In this document: positions 16,873 through 26,596 of the stretch, in pieces
Numbering within the stretch: position 1 is the stretch's first letter
How the letters are laid out: every line of letters starts with the position of its first letter
From: Streptomyces sp. KMM 9044
GTDB lineage: Bacteria > Actinomycetota > Actinomycetes > Streptomycetales > Streptomycetaceae
Assembly (NCBI RefSeq): GCF_024701375.2
Contig: NZ_CP113910.1
Span: 5,890,001-5,954,000, forward strand
Direction: 5' to 3'
DNA length: 64,000 nucleotides
Program-made: the position numbers and the translations under genes
Notes under the pieces: generated by a model
The model's database searches: none
Told to the model about the DNA's origin: nothing
What the model saw: the letters and a program-made list of their open reading frames with translations, nothing else

Positions 16873-17574
16873 ATGGCTGAGCAACAGGTCGACCGGCGGG
16901 ACACGAAGAAGCGGTGGGAGCGGCCGGCGAGCGACGAGGAGGCCCGCGCCTGGACCGCCCTCGTCGGGGCGGCCCGCCGAACCGCCGCGGACGGGCTCGT
17001 CGTCGGGACCTCCGGCAACGTCTCGCTGCGGGTGGGGGAGACCGTGCTGGTCACCCCCTCGGGCGTGCCCTACGACCGGCTGACGCCGGACGACGTGACC
17101 GGCGTCGACCTCACCGGCCGGCAAATCCTCGGCACCCTGGCCCCGACCAGCGAGCTGCCCATGCATCTCGCGGTGTACCGCACGACCGGCGCCCGCGCGG
17201 TGGTGCACACCCACGCCGTGCACGCGACGGCCGTCTCCACACTTGTCGACGAACTCCCGCTGATCCACTACATGGCCGCCGCGCTCGGCGGACCCGCACG
17301 GGTGGCCCCGTACGCGACCTACGGCACCGACGAGCTGGCCGAGAACATGCTGCGCGCCCTCGAGGACCGCGCCGGCTGCCTCCTCCAGAACCACGGCACC
17401 GTCACCTACGGCACGACCCTCGACCAGGCCTACGACCGCACCGCCCAGCTGGAGTGGATGTGCAGACTCTGGCTGACCGCCTCGTCCGTCCCCGGCCGCT
17501 CCCCGAACCTCCTGTCGGCCGAGCGGCTCGCAGAGGTCACGAACCGCCTGCAGAGCTACGGCCGGCCCGGCTGA
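16873..17574 (+). CDS. Class II aldolase/adducin family protein (fuculose-phosphate aldolase-like)
   Basis: 233-residue zinc-type aldolase. Metal and substrate motifs are visible: GTSGNVSLR near 42-50, TPSGVPYDRL near 57-66, ELPMHLAVYR and the HTHAVH histidine pair near 113-118, and NHGTVTYG near 175-182. The family splits or epimerises sugar phosphates such as L-fuculose 1-phosphate; the exact substrate cannot be told. The ATG at 16873 has AGGA upstream; the much longer open frame to its left is antisense to pit. It stands alone, transcribed away from pit. Confidence 0.85.
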   Translation: MAEQQVDRRDTKKRWERPASDEEARAWTALVGAARRTAADGLVVGTSGNVSLRVGETVLVTPSGVPYDRLTPDDVTGVDLTGRQILGTLAPTSELPMHLAVYRTTGARAVVHTHAVHATAVSTLVDELPLIHYMAAALGGPARVAPYATYGTDELAENMLRALEDRAGCLLQNHGTVTYGTTLDQAYDRTAQLEWMCRLWLTASSVPGRSPNLLSAERLAEVTNRLQSYGRPG

Positions 17575-18161
17575 CCGGCTGTGGCGGGCGGCGGGGCGGA
17601 GCAGGGCCCGGAACGGCCGGCCGCACCGGCGGCGTCTCCCACGGTGGGCGTCCACTGGCCGGGGGCCGGCCGGGTGACCGATTCCCGGGCCGGCCGGCCG
17701 ACGGAGGCCCTCCCGGGCCGTCCAGGCGCTCACGGGCAGCGCGGCCGAGCGGCCGGTGGGGGCGGCACACTCCGGGAGCGGTTGACCGCCGCCGCCGGTG
17801 GGGTCCCCCGGCGGGCGGTCCACAGCGTGGCCGGATGGCCGGCCGGCCCGGTCGGCTTCCGGGACTGACGGCGGGGACCACGTGCCGGCCGGATCGTCCA
17901 CGGGCTCATGTGTTCACGGGCAGCGCGGCCGGACCGACCGATGCCGGAGGGCGCCGCCGGCGTCGCCCGGAGCGGCCGGCCGACGCCGGTGGCGGCCCGG
18001 GTAACGTCCATCGACCGTGTGACCGGGCCCTCGGCGGCTCGGCTGCCCGGCGCCCGGGCACCCCGGTTGCCGCCCGTCCCGGCGACTCGGCGTACCCGGG
18101 GGCCCGGTCCCGTGCACCCGCCGGGGTGGCCGGGCGGCAGGTCCGCCGGGACACTGGGTGG
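17575..18161. other. 587-bp stretch without a convincing gene
   Basis: G/C-rich DNA full of GGCCGG blocks. Open frames exist on both strands, but their translations are low-complexity Arg/Gly/Pro/Ala and match no family I know. An exact 18-mer, TCACGGGCAGCGCGGCCG, occurs at 17730-17747 and 17914-17931, which hints at an old duplication or decayed gene. Confidence 0.5.
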
Positions 18162-19304
18162 GTGCGTACTGTCAGAGCGACGGCCGCTGCCGTCACCGCC
18201 GTGATAGGGGCCTCCGTCGCCGCGGTGGCGGTCGGCAGGCTTGCCAGCGACGCCGCCCTCAAGGCGCCGCCGGGCAGACCCCTGCCCGCCGAACCCCGGC
18301 TCACCGTCCACGGCGTCGCCGCCGGACAGGTCATCCTCACCCGGCACCTCGCCGCGCTGCGGCCCGGTCGCTACGGCCTCGCCGGTGACGGCGCGCACAC
18401 GGTCGTCGGTCCCGTCCTGGACGACGTTCCGTCCTCCGCCGACACCGTCGTACGCCGGGTCGAACGCGTCGTACGGGGCGGTCTTGAGCCCGGCGACCGG
18501 GTCTGGTTCACCCCGAACCTCTACGTCGGCGATCCGGGGACCGCCCTGGGCCTGGACCACACCGACGTCGACGTCCCCGGCGAACTCGGCCCTCTCCCCG
18601 CCTGGTTCGTGCCGGGCGTCCGGGACACCTGGGTGCTGGCGGTGCACGGACTCGGCACCACCCGGGAACACACCATGAACCTCATGGAGTTCCTGCACCG
18701 GTACCACTTCCCGGTGCTCGCCCTCGCCTACCGGGGCGACCGGGGCGCGCCGCGCTCGCCCGACGGCCTCAGCCACCTCGGCGAGACCGAGTGGCGAGAC
18801 CTCGACGCGGCGATCAGCTACGCGGTGGACGCCGGCGCCCGGCAGGTCGTTCTGCTCGGCTGGTCCACCGGCGCGACCATGGCCCTGCGCGCCGCCGCCC
18901 GCTCCGGACTGCGCGACCATGTCGCCGGGCTGGTCCTGGACTCCCCGGTGCTCAGCTGGGAATCGACACTCCGGGCCCTCGCCACCGCCCGCCGTACGCC
19001 CGGCGCGCTGCTGCCGCTGGCGGTCCGCGCCGCCCAGGGCCGCACCGGCCGCCACGGCGACCACCACCACGGTGGCCACCGCCCCGGCACCCCAGGGCCG
19101 GAGCGCGTCGGCATCCCCACCCTGATCGTCCACGGACCCGGCGACACGGTGGCCCCCTGGCTGCCCTCCCGCCGCCTGGCCGCCGCCCAGCCCAACACGG
19201 TCACCCTGCACACGGTCGACGACGCTTCGCACGGCGCGATGTGGAACGCCGACCCGCACACCTACGAAGAGGTGCTGCGCCGCTTCCTCACCCCTTTCAT
19301 GTGA
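18162..19304 (+). CDS. Alpha/beta hydrolase with N-terminal membrane anchor
   Basis: 380-residue protein. Residues 5-27 form a hydrophobic anchor or signal segment. The hydrolase domain has an oxyanion loop, VHGLGTT (161-167), a nucleophile elbow GWSTG with Ser235, an acid Asp328 in HGPGDTV, and His357 in DASHGAM, so the catalytic triad is complete. A His/Gly-rich loop (about 298-310) is unusual. The GTG at 18162 is the first plausible start; the open frame upstream is low-complexity. Substrate unknown. A strong hairpin follows the stop. Confidence 0.82.
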   Translation: MRTVRATAAAVTAVIGASVAAVAVGRLASDAALKAPPGRPLPAEPRLTVHGVAAGQVILTRHLAALRPGRYGLAGDGAHTVVGPVLDDVPSSADTVVRRVERVVRGGLEPGDRVWFTPNLYVGDPGTALGLDHTDVDVPGELGPLPAWFVPGVRDTWVLAVHGLGTTREHTMNLMEFLHRYHFPVLALAYRGDRGAPRSPDGLSHLGETEWRDLDAAISYAVDAGARQVVLLGWSTGATMALRAAARSGLRDHVAGLVLDSPVLSWESTLRALATARRTPGALLPLAVRAAQGRTGRHGDHHHGGHRPGTPGPERVGIPTLIVHGPGDTVAPWLPSRRLAAAQPNTVTLHTVDDASHGAMWNADPHTYEEVLRRFLTPFM

Positions 19305-19333
19305 CCGCCGCGCACCGCACCGGCCATCCCGGA

Positions 19334-19387
19334 GGCGGCCCGCGGGACCGGCCGTCACGGCCTTCCCGCGGGCCGCCGCCCGGATTC
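19334..19387 (+). terminator. Strong hairpin after the hydrolase gene
   Basis: A perfect 14-bp stem: GGCGGCCCGCGGGA (19334-19347) with its complement at 19374-19387, loop 26 nt. It begins 29 bp past the stop codon. Confidence 0.65.
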
Positions 19388-19602
19388 CGCTCCGTGACGT
19401 GTCCCCGGCATGTCCCGGCCTGTTTCCTTCCTCGGACCGCCGGTGCTCCCCGGTGCGTTGGCCTTCCCCTTCGCCGCGTGTGACATTCCGTTTGGGTTTT
19501 CGGACCGTCAACCGCGAGACTGCACCCGTGACGTCCCGTATCCCGCGCGACTCCAGGCTTCGACTTGTCCGCCCGCGACCCCTGGCCGCTGCCCCCAGGG
19601 CA

Positions 19603-21012
19603 ATGAACCAGCAGCGCTCGCGCCGCCCCGCGCCGCGCCCGCCGGAAGGCACACCGGCCCCTGCGGAGCTGGCCCGAATGGCGCGCTCCCGTCTGGCCGG
19701 TGCGGCCCGCGTCGCCCGCTGGGCCGACGCGGCCCTGGGCCCCGGCCGGGGCAGTGCCACCGCCGCCGGCCAGGCGATCCTCTCCGACACGACCGCCGAA
19801 TGGGCGGCCGACGACCTGGGCCTGACTTCGGTTCAGGTCCGCGCCGACTGGGACACGGCCCGGCTCGCCGGCCTGGTCGAGGTACACGGCGACATCGCGC
19901 GCCCCGGCTGGCGGCTGCGCGCCTGGAACCGCGACGACAGCGCCGTGCTGCGCGGCTGGGTCGCTCTGTTCGACGCCTGGTCGCTCGCCCACCCGGAGCC
20001 CGAGGGCCATGAGCCCACCGCCGTGGGTGAGGTCGTCTCGGCCATGCCGCAGGTGCTCTCCTTCCTCCAGCTGTCGGCCGGCCCGGTTCCCGTCCCGCAG
20101 CTTCTCGACCTCCTGCAGCAGCGGGTCACCGAACTGCGCACGGAACGCTGCGAGGTCGACTACGGGCCCCGCTCCCCCGACCCCGCCCACCCCGAGCCCC
20201 AGCTCAGAGCGGCGGCGGCGCCCACCTCCGCCCCCACCGGGCCGGGTGCCGACGAGGCCCCGCTCGCCCCGCTCGCCCCGCTCGCCCCGCTCGCCCCGCT
20301 CGCCCCGCTCCTCGACTGGGCCCTGCGCGCCCTCGCCGCCGTGGGCGCTCTCACCTACGGAGAGGGACAGGCCACCCTCACCCCGCTCGGCAGCTGGGCG
20401 GTCTGGGTCAAGCTGGAGCAGATCTGTGTCGCCGCCCAGAGCCCCGCCGGGAACATCGAGCAGGGCGCCGAGGACATGCTCCGCGGCTGCGCCCAACTAC
20501 GCCCCAACGCCGCCCGCGCCGAGTACCGCGCCTGGCTCGCCGCCCGCCCGGTGGGCAGCGCCGTCACCGAACTGCTCGACGCCGCCCGCGGTGAGGACGC
20601 CCTGCTGCGCGGCCTCGCCTTCGAGGCGCTGCGGGTCGTCGGCGCCCCCGCCGAACCCGAGGTCCGCACCGTCCACGACGAGCCGACCCTGCGGCCCTAC
20701 GCCCTGCTGTGGCTCGCCGAGCACGAGGGCGCCGACCCCGAGGACGCCCACGGGGTCCTCACCCGGTCGGAGGCCACCTGGCTGTGGGTGGACACCGCCG
20801 CCGCGGTCGCCGACCACGGGGAGGCTCCGCTGCTGGTACGGCATCTGGAGTCCGCGGTCCAGCCCACGGTCCCCGCGCTGCTGAACGAGGTGCGTGCCGT
20901 CGGACACCCGCGCACCGTCCAGGTCCTGGTCGCCCTGGCCGCCGCACACCCCGATCCGGCCCTGGCCAAAGCCGTCCGCCGGGCCGCCTTCCAGGTGCAC
21001 ACCGGAAGCTGA
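19603..21012 (+). CDS. Conserved actinobacterial protein of unknown function with APL tandem repeat
   Basis: 469 residues if the ATG at 19603 is used; a GTG at 19528 in the same frame would add 25 residues, and I cannot separate the two. The protein is mostly helical and acidic, without a signal peptide or membrane segment. A middle region holds six Ala-Pro-Leu repeats encoded by a perfect 9-bp tandem repeat. The C-terminal half has short Leu/Ala-rich helical segments, perhaps HEAT-like. I do not recognise a family with known function. It is followed by a bidirectional hairpin. Confidence 0.75.
   Translation: MNQQRSRRPAPRPPEGTPAPAELARMARSRLAGAARVARWADAALGPGRGSATAAGQAILSDTTAEWAADDLGLTSVQVRADWDTARLAGLVEVHGDIARPGWRLRAWNRDDSAVLRGWVALFDAWSLAHPEPEGHEPTAVGEVVSAMPQVLSFLQLSAGPVPVPQLLDLLQQRVTELRTERCEVDYGPRSPDPAHPEPQLRAAAAPTSAPTGPGADEAPLAPLAPLAPLAPLAPLLDWALRALAAVGALTYGEGQATLTPLGSWAVWVKLEQICVAAQSPAGNIEQGAEDMLRGCAQLRPNAARAEYRAWLAARPVGSAVTELLDAARGEDALLRGLAFEALRVVGAPAEPEVRTVHDEPTLRPYALLWLAEHEGADPEDAHGVLTRSEATWLWVDTAAAVADHGEAPLLVRHLESAVQPTVPALLNEVRAVGHPRTVQVLVALAAAHPDPALAKAVRRAAFQVHTGS
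20257..20310 (+). repeat. 9-bp tandem repeat, 6 perfect copies, inside a gene
   Basis: The unit GCCCCGCTC is repeated six times without change and encodes six Ala-Pro-Leu triplets. Being a multiple of three, copy-number change would alter linker length without breaking the frame. Confidence 0.9.
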
Positions 21013-21030
21013 TCCGGCCCCCCCGCACGA

Positions 21031-21064
21031 CCCGCAGGACCGCCCGCCCGCGCGGTCCTGCGGG
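21031..21064. terminator. Bidirectional terminator hairpin
   Basis: CCCGCAGGACCGC (21031-21043) pairs perfectly with 21052-21064 across an 8-nt loop. It separates the plus-strand unknown gene from the convergent minus-strand VOC gene and can serve both. Confidence 0.7.
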
Positions 21065-21112
21065 CCGCCCCGACGCCTCCCACCCCTCAGCGCGGCCCTT
21101 CCCGCTCCTCGC

Positions 21113-21526
21113 TCACGCCCCCGTCTCGGGGGCGTACGTGCCGAAGCTCCAGATGTTGCCCTCGACATCGCGGGCCATGTAGTCCCGCGAGCCGTAGTCC
21201 TGGTCCGTCGGGGGCATCAGGATCTCCGCGCCCTGCTCCACCGCCCGCCGGTGATGCGCGTCCACGTCGTCCACGACGACGTGGACCCCGGCCGGGCCCG
21301 AGCCCTCCATCGCCTTGTCGAACGCGCTGCCGGTGCCCTTGGACCCCAGCATCACCGCGCCGTTGCCCTGCACCAGCTCGGCGTGGGCCACTCCGCCGCC
21401 CCCGTCCTCGTACACCGACAGTTCGGTGAACCCGAAGGCCTCGGTGAGCTGCCGGATCGCCGCCTTGGCGTCCGCGTACAGCAGGGTCGGAAAGACGCGC
21501 GGACGACCGCCGCCCGTGCCTGCCAT
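21113..21526 (-). CDS. VOC (glyoxalase/bleomycin-resistance fold) family protein
   Basis: 137-residue single-domain protein with the two beta-alpha-beta-beta-beta units of the VOC fold: PTLLYADAKAAIRQLTEAFGF early, HAELVQGNGAVMLG in the middle, GVHVVVDDVDAHHRRAVEQGA and the terminal MARDVEGNIWSFGTY. Such proteins bind a metal or small ligand; the substrate is not predictable. The ATG at 21526 was chosen because GAGGGG lies 8 nt before it; another in-frame ATG at 21532 is too close to that site. Confidence 0.85.
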   Translation of the reverse strand: MAGTGGGRPRVFPTLLYADAKAAIRQLTEAFGFTELSVYEDGGGGVAHAELVQGNGAVMLGSKGTGSAFDKAMEGSGPAGVHVVVDDVDAHHRRAVEQGAEILMPPTDQDYGSRDYMARDVEGNIWSFGTYAPETGA

Positions 21527-21685
21527 GGTCATCACCCCTCGTGTTCCACAACCGGACAATCACCGGAAGATCGCCGGAAATTCGACCTGTCACCCAGTCT
21601 GGCACCCCCACCGACAACGCCCCCGGCCCGGAGGACCGCCCGCACCGCACATCCGCGGGCCGGAAAAGAGGTTGCGCGGCCCCGT

Positions 21686-21707
21686 TAGAATGGCTCCCAT
21701 GGCCATT
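21686..21707 (+). promoter_or_regulatory. Promoter -10 element overlapping a small inverted repeat
   Basis: TAGAAT (21686-21691) is an excellent vegetative -10 box, placing transcription start near 21698-21699, on or next to the ATG of the following 7-codon ORF. The DNA around it is an inverted repeat, AATGGC (21689-21694) and GCCATT (21702-21707). No good -35 hexamer is seen at normal spacing. Confidence 0.5.
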
Positions 21708-21722
21708 CTCCTCGCGCATTAG
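21699..21722 (+). CDS. Putative leaderless 7-residue leader peptide upstream of ABC-F gene
   Basis: ATG to TAG encodes MAILLAH. The ATG sits 7 nt after a TAGAAT -10 box, so the transcript would begin at or next to the start codon, an arrangement common in actinomycetes. It ends 54 bp before the ABC-F GTG. Short leader ORFs upstream of ABC-F genes can regulate them through ribosome stalling. Whether this one is translated is inference. Confidence 0.4.
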   Translation: MAILLAH

Positions 21723-21776
21723 ACGGCGGGAACGCCCTCAGCCGCCCACCGCCACCCAACGCCCTGGAGCCTGTCC

Positions 21777-23375
<1,599 letters not shown>

Positions 23376-23746
23376 GCGGCCCCGTGCCGCGGGGCCTCCG
23401 GCGCGGACCGGTCGCCGGCGTGATCCACCGCGTATGGATCATTCGGCCCATCGGTGATCCATCATTCGTGTGAGATCTCCTCGTACCCAGGTGTGTCCTG
23501 CACCGGCGTCGCGGCCGAGCTCCTGATCGTCCGGGGCTCGGCCGCGTCACCGCTCTGACCTGGCACTTCACGGCGGAACCCGTCCGGTGGTGTGGGCGAC
23601 ACATCGTGGAATGTGTCATTCCGTATGTGGGGATGCGCTCCTGTCGTCACAACCTTGTCGCACGGACCTTGCCGAATGGGTGGCCATCGGGCCCCGGAGG
23701 GGTGATCATGAGGGGACCAGAGCGCACTTCCCATGAGGAGGCACGG
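23376..23746 (+). promoter_or_regulatory. gbn upstream region with clustered GATC sites and a palindrome
   Basis: 371 bp without a gene. Six GATC tetramers occur at 23422, 23437, 23456, 23474, 23525 and 23704, several times more than this base composition predicts. A palindrome, GGAATGTGTCATTCC, lies at 23608-23622. A strong ribosome-binding site, GAGGAGG (23735-23741), precedes the gbn GTG. From memory, Gbn prefers GATC sites, so this may be its own control region. Confidence 0.55.
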
Positions 23747-23968
23747 GTGGCCGAGACTCTGAAGAAGGGCAGCCGGGTGACCGGCGCCGCGCGCGACAAG
23801 CTCGCGGCAGACCTGAAGAAGAAGTACGACGCCGGTGCGAGCATCCGGGCGTTGGCCGAGGAGACTGGCCGCTCGTATGGCTTTGTGCACCGCATGCTCA
23901 GTGAGTCGGGCGTCACGCTCCGAGGGCGTGGCGGGGCGACCCGGGGCAAGAAGGCCGCTTCGGCCTGA
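23747..23968 (+). CDS. gbn: Small helix-turn-helix nucleoid-associated protein, Gbn-like
   Basis: 73-residue basic protein: Lys/Arg-rich N-terminus (AETLKKGSRVTGAARDKL), a helix-turn-helix (IRALAEETGRSYGFVHRMLSESG, written here in part: RALAEETGRSYGFVHRML) and a Gly/Arg/Lys tail. Exactly this length and composition fit the Streptomyces protein Gbn (SCO1839 as I recall), which binds and bends DNA at GATC sites genome-wide and affects development. GTG at 23747 with GAGGAGG six bases upstream fixes the start; the frame is open further left but without a comparable site. Identification is from memory of the family. Confidence 0.85.
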   Translation: MAETLKKGSRVTGAARDKLAADLKKKYDAGASIRALAEETGRSYGFVHRMLSESGVTLRGRGGATRGKKAASA

Positions 23969-23991
23969 CTCCCGGGCGCCCCGATCCGAGG

Positions 23992-24026
23992 TGGCCACCC
24001 GGTCGGCCGACCGGCCGGGCGGGTGG
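23992..24026 (+). terminator. Hairpin after gbn
   Basis: CCACCCG (23995-24001) pairs with CGGGTGG (24020-24026), and the loop contains a second self-complementary block, GGCCGACCGGCC. It starts 26 bp past the gbn stop. No T-run. Confidence 0.5.
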
Positions 24027-24114
24027 TTACTGTGCAGTCACTCAGTTGTGCCGCAGGGCGGGCCCGGTCCCGCCGTGCGGTACGGAGGACGACCGCACCC
24101 ATCGGAGGCGCTCC

Positions 24115-24918
24115 ATGGCTTCGCCCGCCCAGGATCTTGGTCCCGTGCTCGACAAGGACGGCGTACGGCTCACCGTCGACGATGCGATCGCCACGGTGAC
24201 GCTGACCAACCCGGCCAAGCGCAACGCGCAGAGCCCCGCTCTGTGGCGCGCGCTGACCGAGGCGGGCCGGCTGTTGCCGGGATCCGTGCGTGTCGTGGTG
24301 CTCCGTGGCGAGGGCAAGTCCTTCTCCGCCGGGCTCGACCGGCAGATGCTCACCCTCGAGGGCATAGAGGGTGATCCGTCGTTCGTCGAGATGGCGCGCG
24401 GCAGCGAGGCCGACCTCGACGCGACCATCGCCGCGTACCAGGAGGCGTTCACCTGGTGGCGGCGCAGCGACATCGTGTCCGTCGCGGCCGTGCAGGGACA
24501 TGCCATCGGGGCCGGTTTCCAGCTGGCCCTCGCCTGCGATCTGCGGATCGTCGCCGACGACGTCCAGTTCGCCATGCGCGAGACCAGCCTGGGACTCGTC
24601 CCGGACCTGACCGGCACGCATCCACTGGTCGGGCTCGTCGGGTACGCCCGCGCGCTGGAGATCTGCGTGACCGGGCGGTTCGTCACGGCCGAGGAGGCCG
24701 TGCACACCGGACTCGCCAACATCGCCGTGCCCGGCGGCGAACTGGACGCAGCGGTACGGGACCTCACGGCGGCGCTGCTCGCCGCGCCCCGGGACGCCGT
24801 GATCGAGACGAAGGCGCTGCTGAGCGGGGCCGTGGCGCGTACGTACGAGGAGCAGCGAGTCGCCGAGCGCGCGGCCCAGGGCCGCCGGCTGAGGGACCTG
24901 ACCGGTCTCGGCGAATGA
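24115..24918 (+). CDS. Enoyl-CoA hydratase/isomerase family protein
   Basis: 267-residue crotonase-fold enzyme. The oxyanion-hole regions are visible: SFSAGLDRQML near 63-73 and HAIGAGFQLALACDLRI near 128-144, followed by the FAMRETSLGLVPDLTGTHPL catalytic stretch in which Glu and Asp are candidates for water activation. The family acts on acyl-CoA thioesters in fatty-acid or aromatic breakdown; substrate unknown. ATG at 24115 has GGAGG 7 bases upstream. It is a single gene between gbn and a convergent minus-strand gene. Confidence 0.88.
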   Translation: MASPAQDLGPVLDKDGVRLTVDDAIATVTLTNPAKRNAQSPALWRALTEAGRLLPGSVRVVVLRGEGKSFSAGLDRQMLTLEGIEGDPSFVEMARGSEADLDATIAAYQEAFTWWRRSDIVSVAAVQGHAIGAGFQLALACDLRIVADDVQFAMRETSLGLVPDLTGTHPLVGLVGYARALEICVTGRFVTAEEAVHTGLANIAVPGGELDAAVRDLTAALLAAPRDAVIETKALLSGAVARTYEEQRVAERAAQGRRLRDLTGLGE

Positions 24919-24943
24919 GCAGCCCGTGACGCTCCGGCCGGCG

Positions 24944-25747
24944 TCAGTCGACCGCCGTGACCAGGACCGCCACTGTCGGGCGATCCGGCAGGGCGGCCGA
25001 CACCGCCGAGCGGACCGCGTGGGCCACGTCCAGTGCCCGGTGGTCCGCCCCGACGGCGAGGTCCACGCGCGCGTGCCGGCCGGCCAGGGAGACGGTGGCG
25101 GGCGCCTGCGGTGACGATGTCAGGTGCACCGCGCGGCCGAGCACACCCGTCAGCCGGGAGACCCCCGGTGAGGCGAGTGCGGCAGCGGCGACCCGGCCCT
25201 CGTCGGACCCACCGGACGCCGGGAGACCGGAAGGGGCACCGGCTCCGCCCCCGGACGGAGCACCGGTCGGTCCGGTGGCCGGTTCGTCGGCTTCCGCCCC
25301 GCCCTCCGCCGCGGGGCCCGCCTCCGGGCCCGTCGCCGTCCCGGCCTCCGCGTCCAGCAGTTCGGTCACCCGCAGGTCGACCTCCGTCACCACCAGCCCG
25401 ATCCGCTCCGCCGCGGCCCGCGACAACGCGGCCCGCAGCCGGTCCGCGGTCGCCGGCAGCGGCTCCACCGCCGTGGCCGCGAACCGGGCCGTCACACGCA
25501 GCGGGCCCGGCGGCAGGGCACTGGGCGGAGGCGGCACCACCGGCTCACCGGCATCCTTCGGGGCGGCGAGCGCGATCCGCAGACCGTCCAGGCGCACGTC
25601 CGGCTCGGCCCGCGCCACCGCGCGCCGCAGAACCTCCCCGGCGGCCCTCTCGGAGATCCACGCGCCGTCCCGCGGTCCGCCCAGCGGCAGAAGCCTGCCC
25701 AGCCCCAATTGCTGCCGCACTGCCCGAGTCCATCCGTCCGCCGTCAT
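24944..25747 (-). CDS. Conserved protein beside the Asp23 cluster, function unknown
   Basis: 267-residue soluble protein. N-terminal half begins WTRAVRQQLGLGRLLPLGGPRDGAWI; the middle (about 130-190) is Gly/Ala/Pro/Glu-rich and probably disordered. The C-terminal 70 residues (VSLAGRHARVDLAVGADHRALD to VAVLVTAVD) look like the alternating beta/helix pattern of an Asp23-type domain. Similar streptomycete proteins are, I recall, labelled nucleopolyhedrovirus P10 family, which is uninformative. Divergent from the Asp23 genes with 89 bp between starts, so they may share a control region. Confidence 0.75.
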   Translation of the reverse strand: MTADGWTRAVRQQLGLGRLLPLGGPRDGAWISERAAGEVLRRAVARAEPDVRLDGLRIALAAPKDAGEPVVPPPPSALPPGPLRVTARFAATAVEPLPATADRLRAALSRAAAERIGLVVTEVDLRVTELLDAEAGTATGPEAGPAAEGGAEADEPATGPTGAPSGGGAGAPSGLPASGGSDEGRVAAAALASPGVSRLTGVLGRAVHLTSSPQAPATVSLAGRHARVDLAVGADHRALDVAHAVRSAVSAALPDRPTVAVLVTAVD

Positions 25748-25836
25748 TCCCCCAGCCTGCCGTATCCATGGCGCGCCGCGCCGCATTGGCGCATACGGTG
25801 GTTCCCGTGGACGACGATCGGAAGGGACGTACGGCG

Positions 25837-26331
25837 ATGAGCGACACCACGGACGGCGGCTCCACACGGGCCGCCGACCTCGAGAAGACCGGACCGGACA
25901 CCTCCGCGGGCAGAGGGCCGGGAGCCCGGCGCGGCGGAGGCGACGCGGCCGGCCGCGGCCGCACCACGATCGCCGACGGTGTCGTGGAGAAGATCGCGGG
26001 CCTCGCCGCGCGGGACGTGTTCGGCGTGCACGCCATGGGCAGCGGTCTGTCCCGGACCTTCGGAGCCGTGCGCGACCGGGTGCCGGGCGGATCGAAATCG
26101 GTGACCCGCGGAGTGAAGGTCGAGGTCGGCGAGGTGCAGACCGCGCTCGACCTGGAGATCATCGTCGACTATGGCGTCTCCATCGTCGATGTCGCCAAAG
26201 CCGTACGGGAGAACGTCATCGCGGCGGTCGAGCGGATGACGGGCCTCGAGGTGGTCGAGGTCAACATCGCGGTGAGCGACGTGAAGCTGCCGGACGAGGA
26301 GGACGAGGAGTCGGAAAGCCGCCTCCAGTGA
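25837..26331 (+). CDS. Asp23/Gls24 family envelope stress protein
   Basis: 164 residues. After a polar N-terminal tail, the Asp23 domain runs from TTIADGVVEKIAGLAARDVFGV through GVKVEVGEVQTALDLEIIVDYG to VVEVNIAVSDVKL, the standard order for the family. Asp23 proteins coat the inner face of the cell membrane and are held there by AmaP. ATG at 25837 with GAAGGGA upstream; an in-frame GTG at 25807 would add 10 residues. First gene of a five-gene plus-strand cluster. Confidence 0.88.
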   Translation: MSDTTDGGSTRAADLEKTGPDTSAGRGPGARRGGGDAAGRGRTTIADGVVEKIAGLAARDVFGVHAMGSGLSRTFGAVRDRVPGGSKSVTRGVKVEVGEVQTALDLEIIVDYGVSIVDVAKAVRENVIAAVERMTGLEVVEVNIAVSDVKLPDEEDEESESRLQ

Positions 26332-26410
26332 GGAACCGCGCGGTGAACGGGTGTCCCCGGCCGCGAGGACGGCGGACCGCTGGGGAGTTCGAGGAGCTGA
26401 GGAGCGCACC

Positions 26411-26596
26411 ATGAGCATGGCCGTGGCCGGCATGATCGCCGGCATGGCACTGGGCTTCGCCGGATACTTCGGCGGATTCGGTGCCTTCCTGCTGGTGGCG
26501 GCCCTGGGCGCCATCGGTTTCGTCGTCGGGCGGTTCCTCGAGGGGGACCTGGAGTTCGGCGACTTCTTCCGTACCCGTGACAATCGGCGGCGATGA
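26411..26596 (+). CDS. DUF2273-like small membrane protein
   Basis: 61 residues with two Gly/Ala-rich hydrophobic segments (4-22 and 24-41) followed by an acidic/basic tail, EGDLEFGDFFRTRDNRRR. DUF2273 proteins habitually sit beside Asp23 and AmaP genes and probably take part in the same membrane complex. GAGGAGC precedes the ATG at 26411. The stop overlaps the next start by 4 bp. Confidence 0.8.
   Translation: MSMAVAGMIAGMALGFAGYFGGFGAFLLVAALGAIGFVVGRFLEGDLEFGDFFRTRDNRRR

Noticed and set aside
17730..19790. A 686-codon minus-strand frame over the hydrolase region
   Set aside because: The plus strand carries a clear catalytic triad; the minus-strand translation is low-complexity Gly/Arg.
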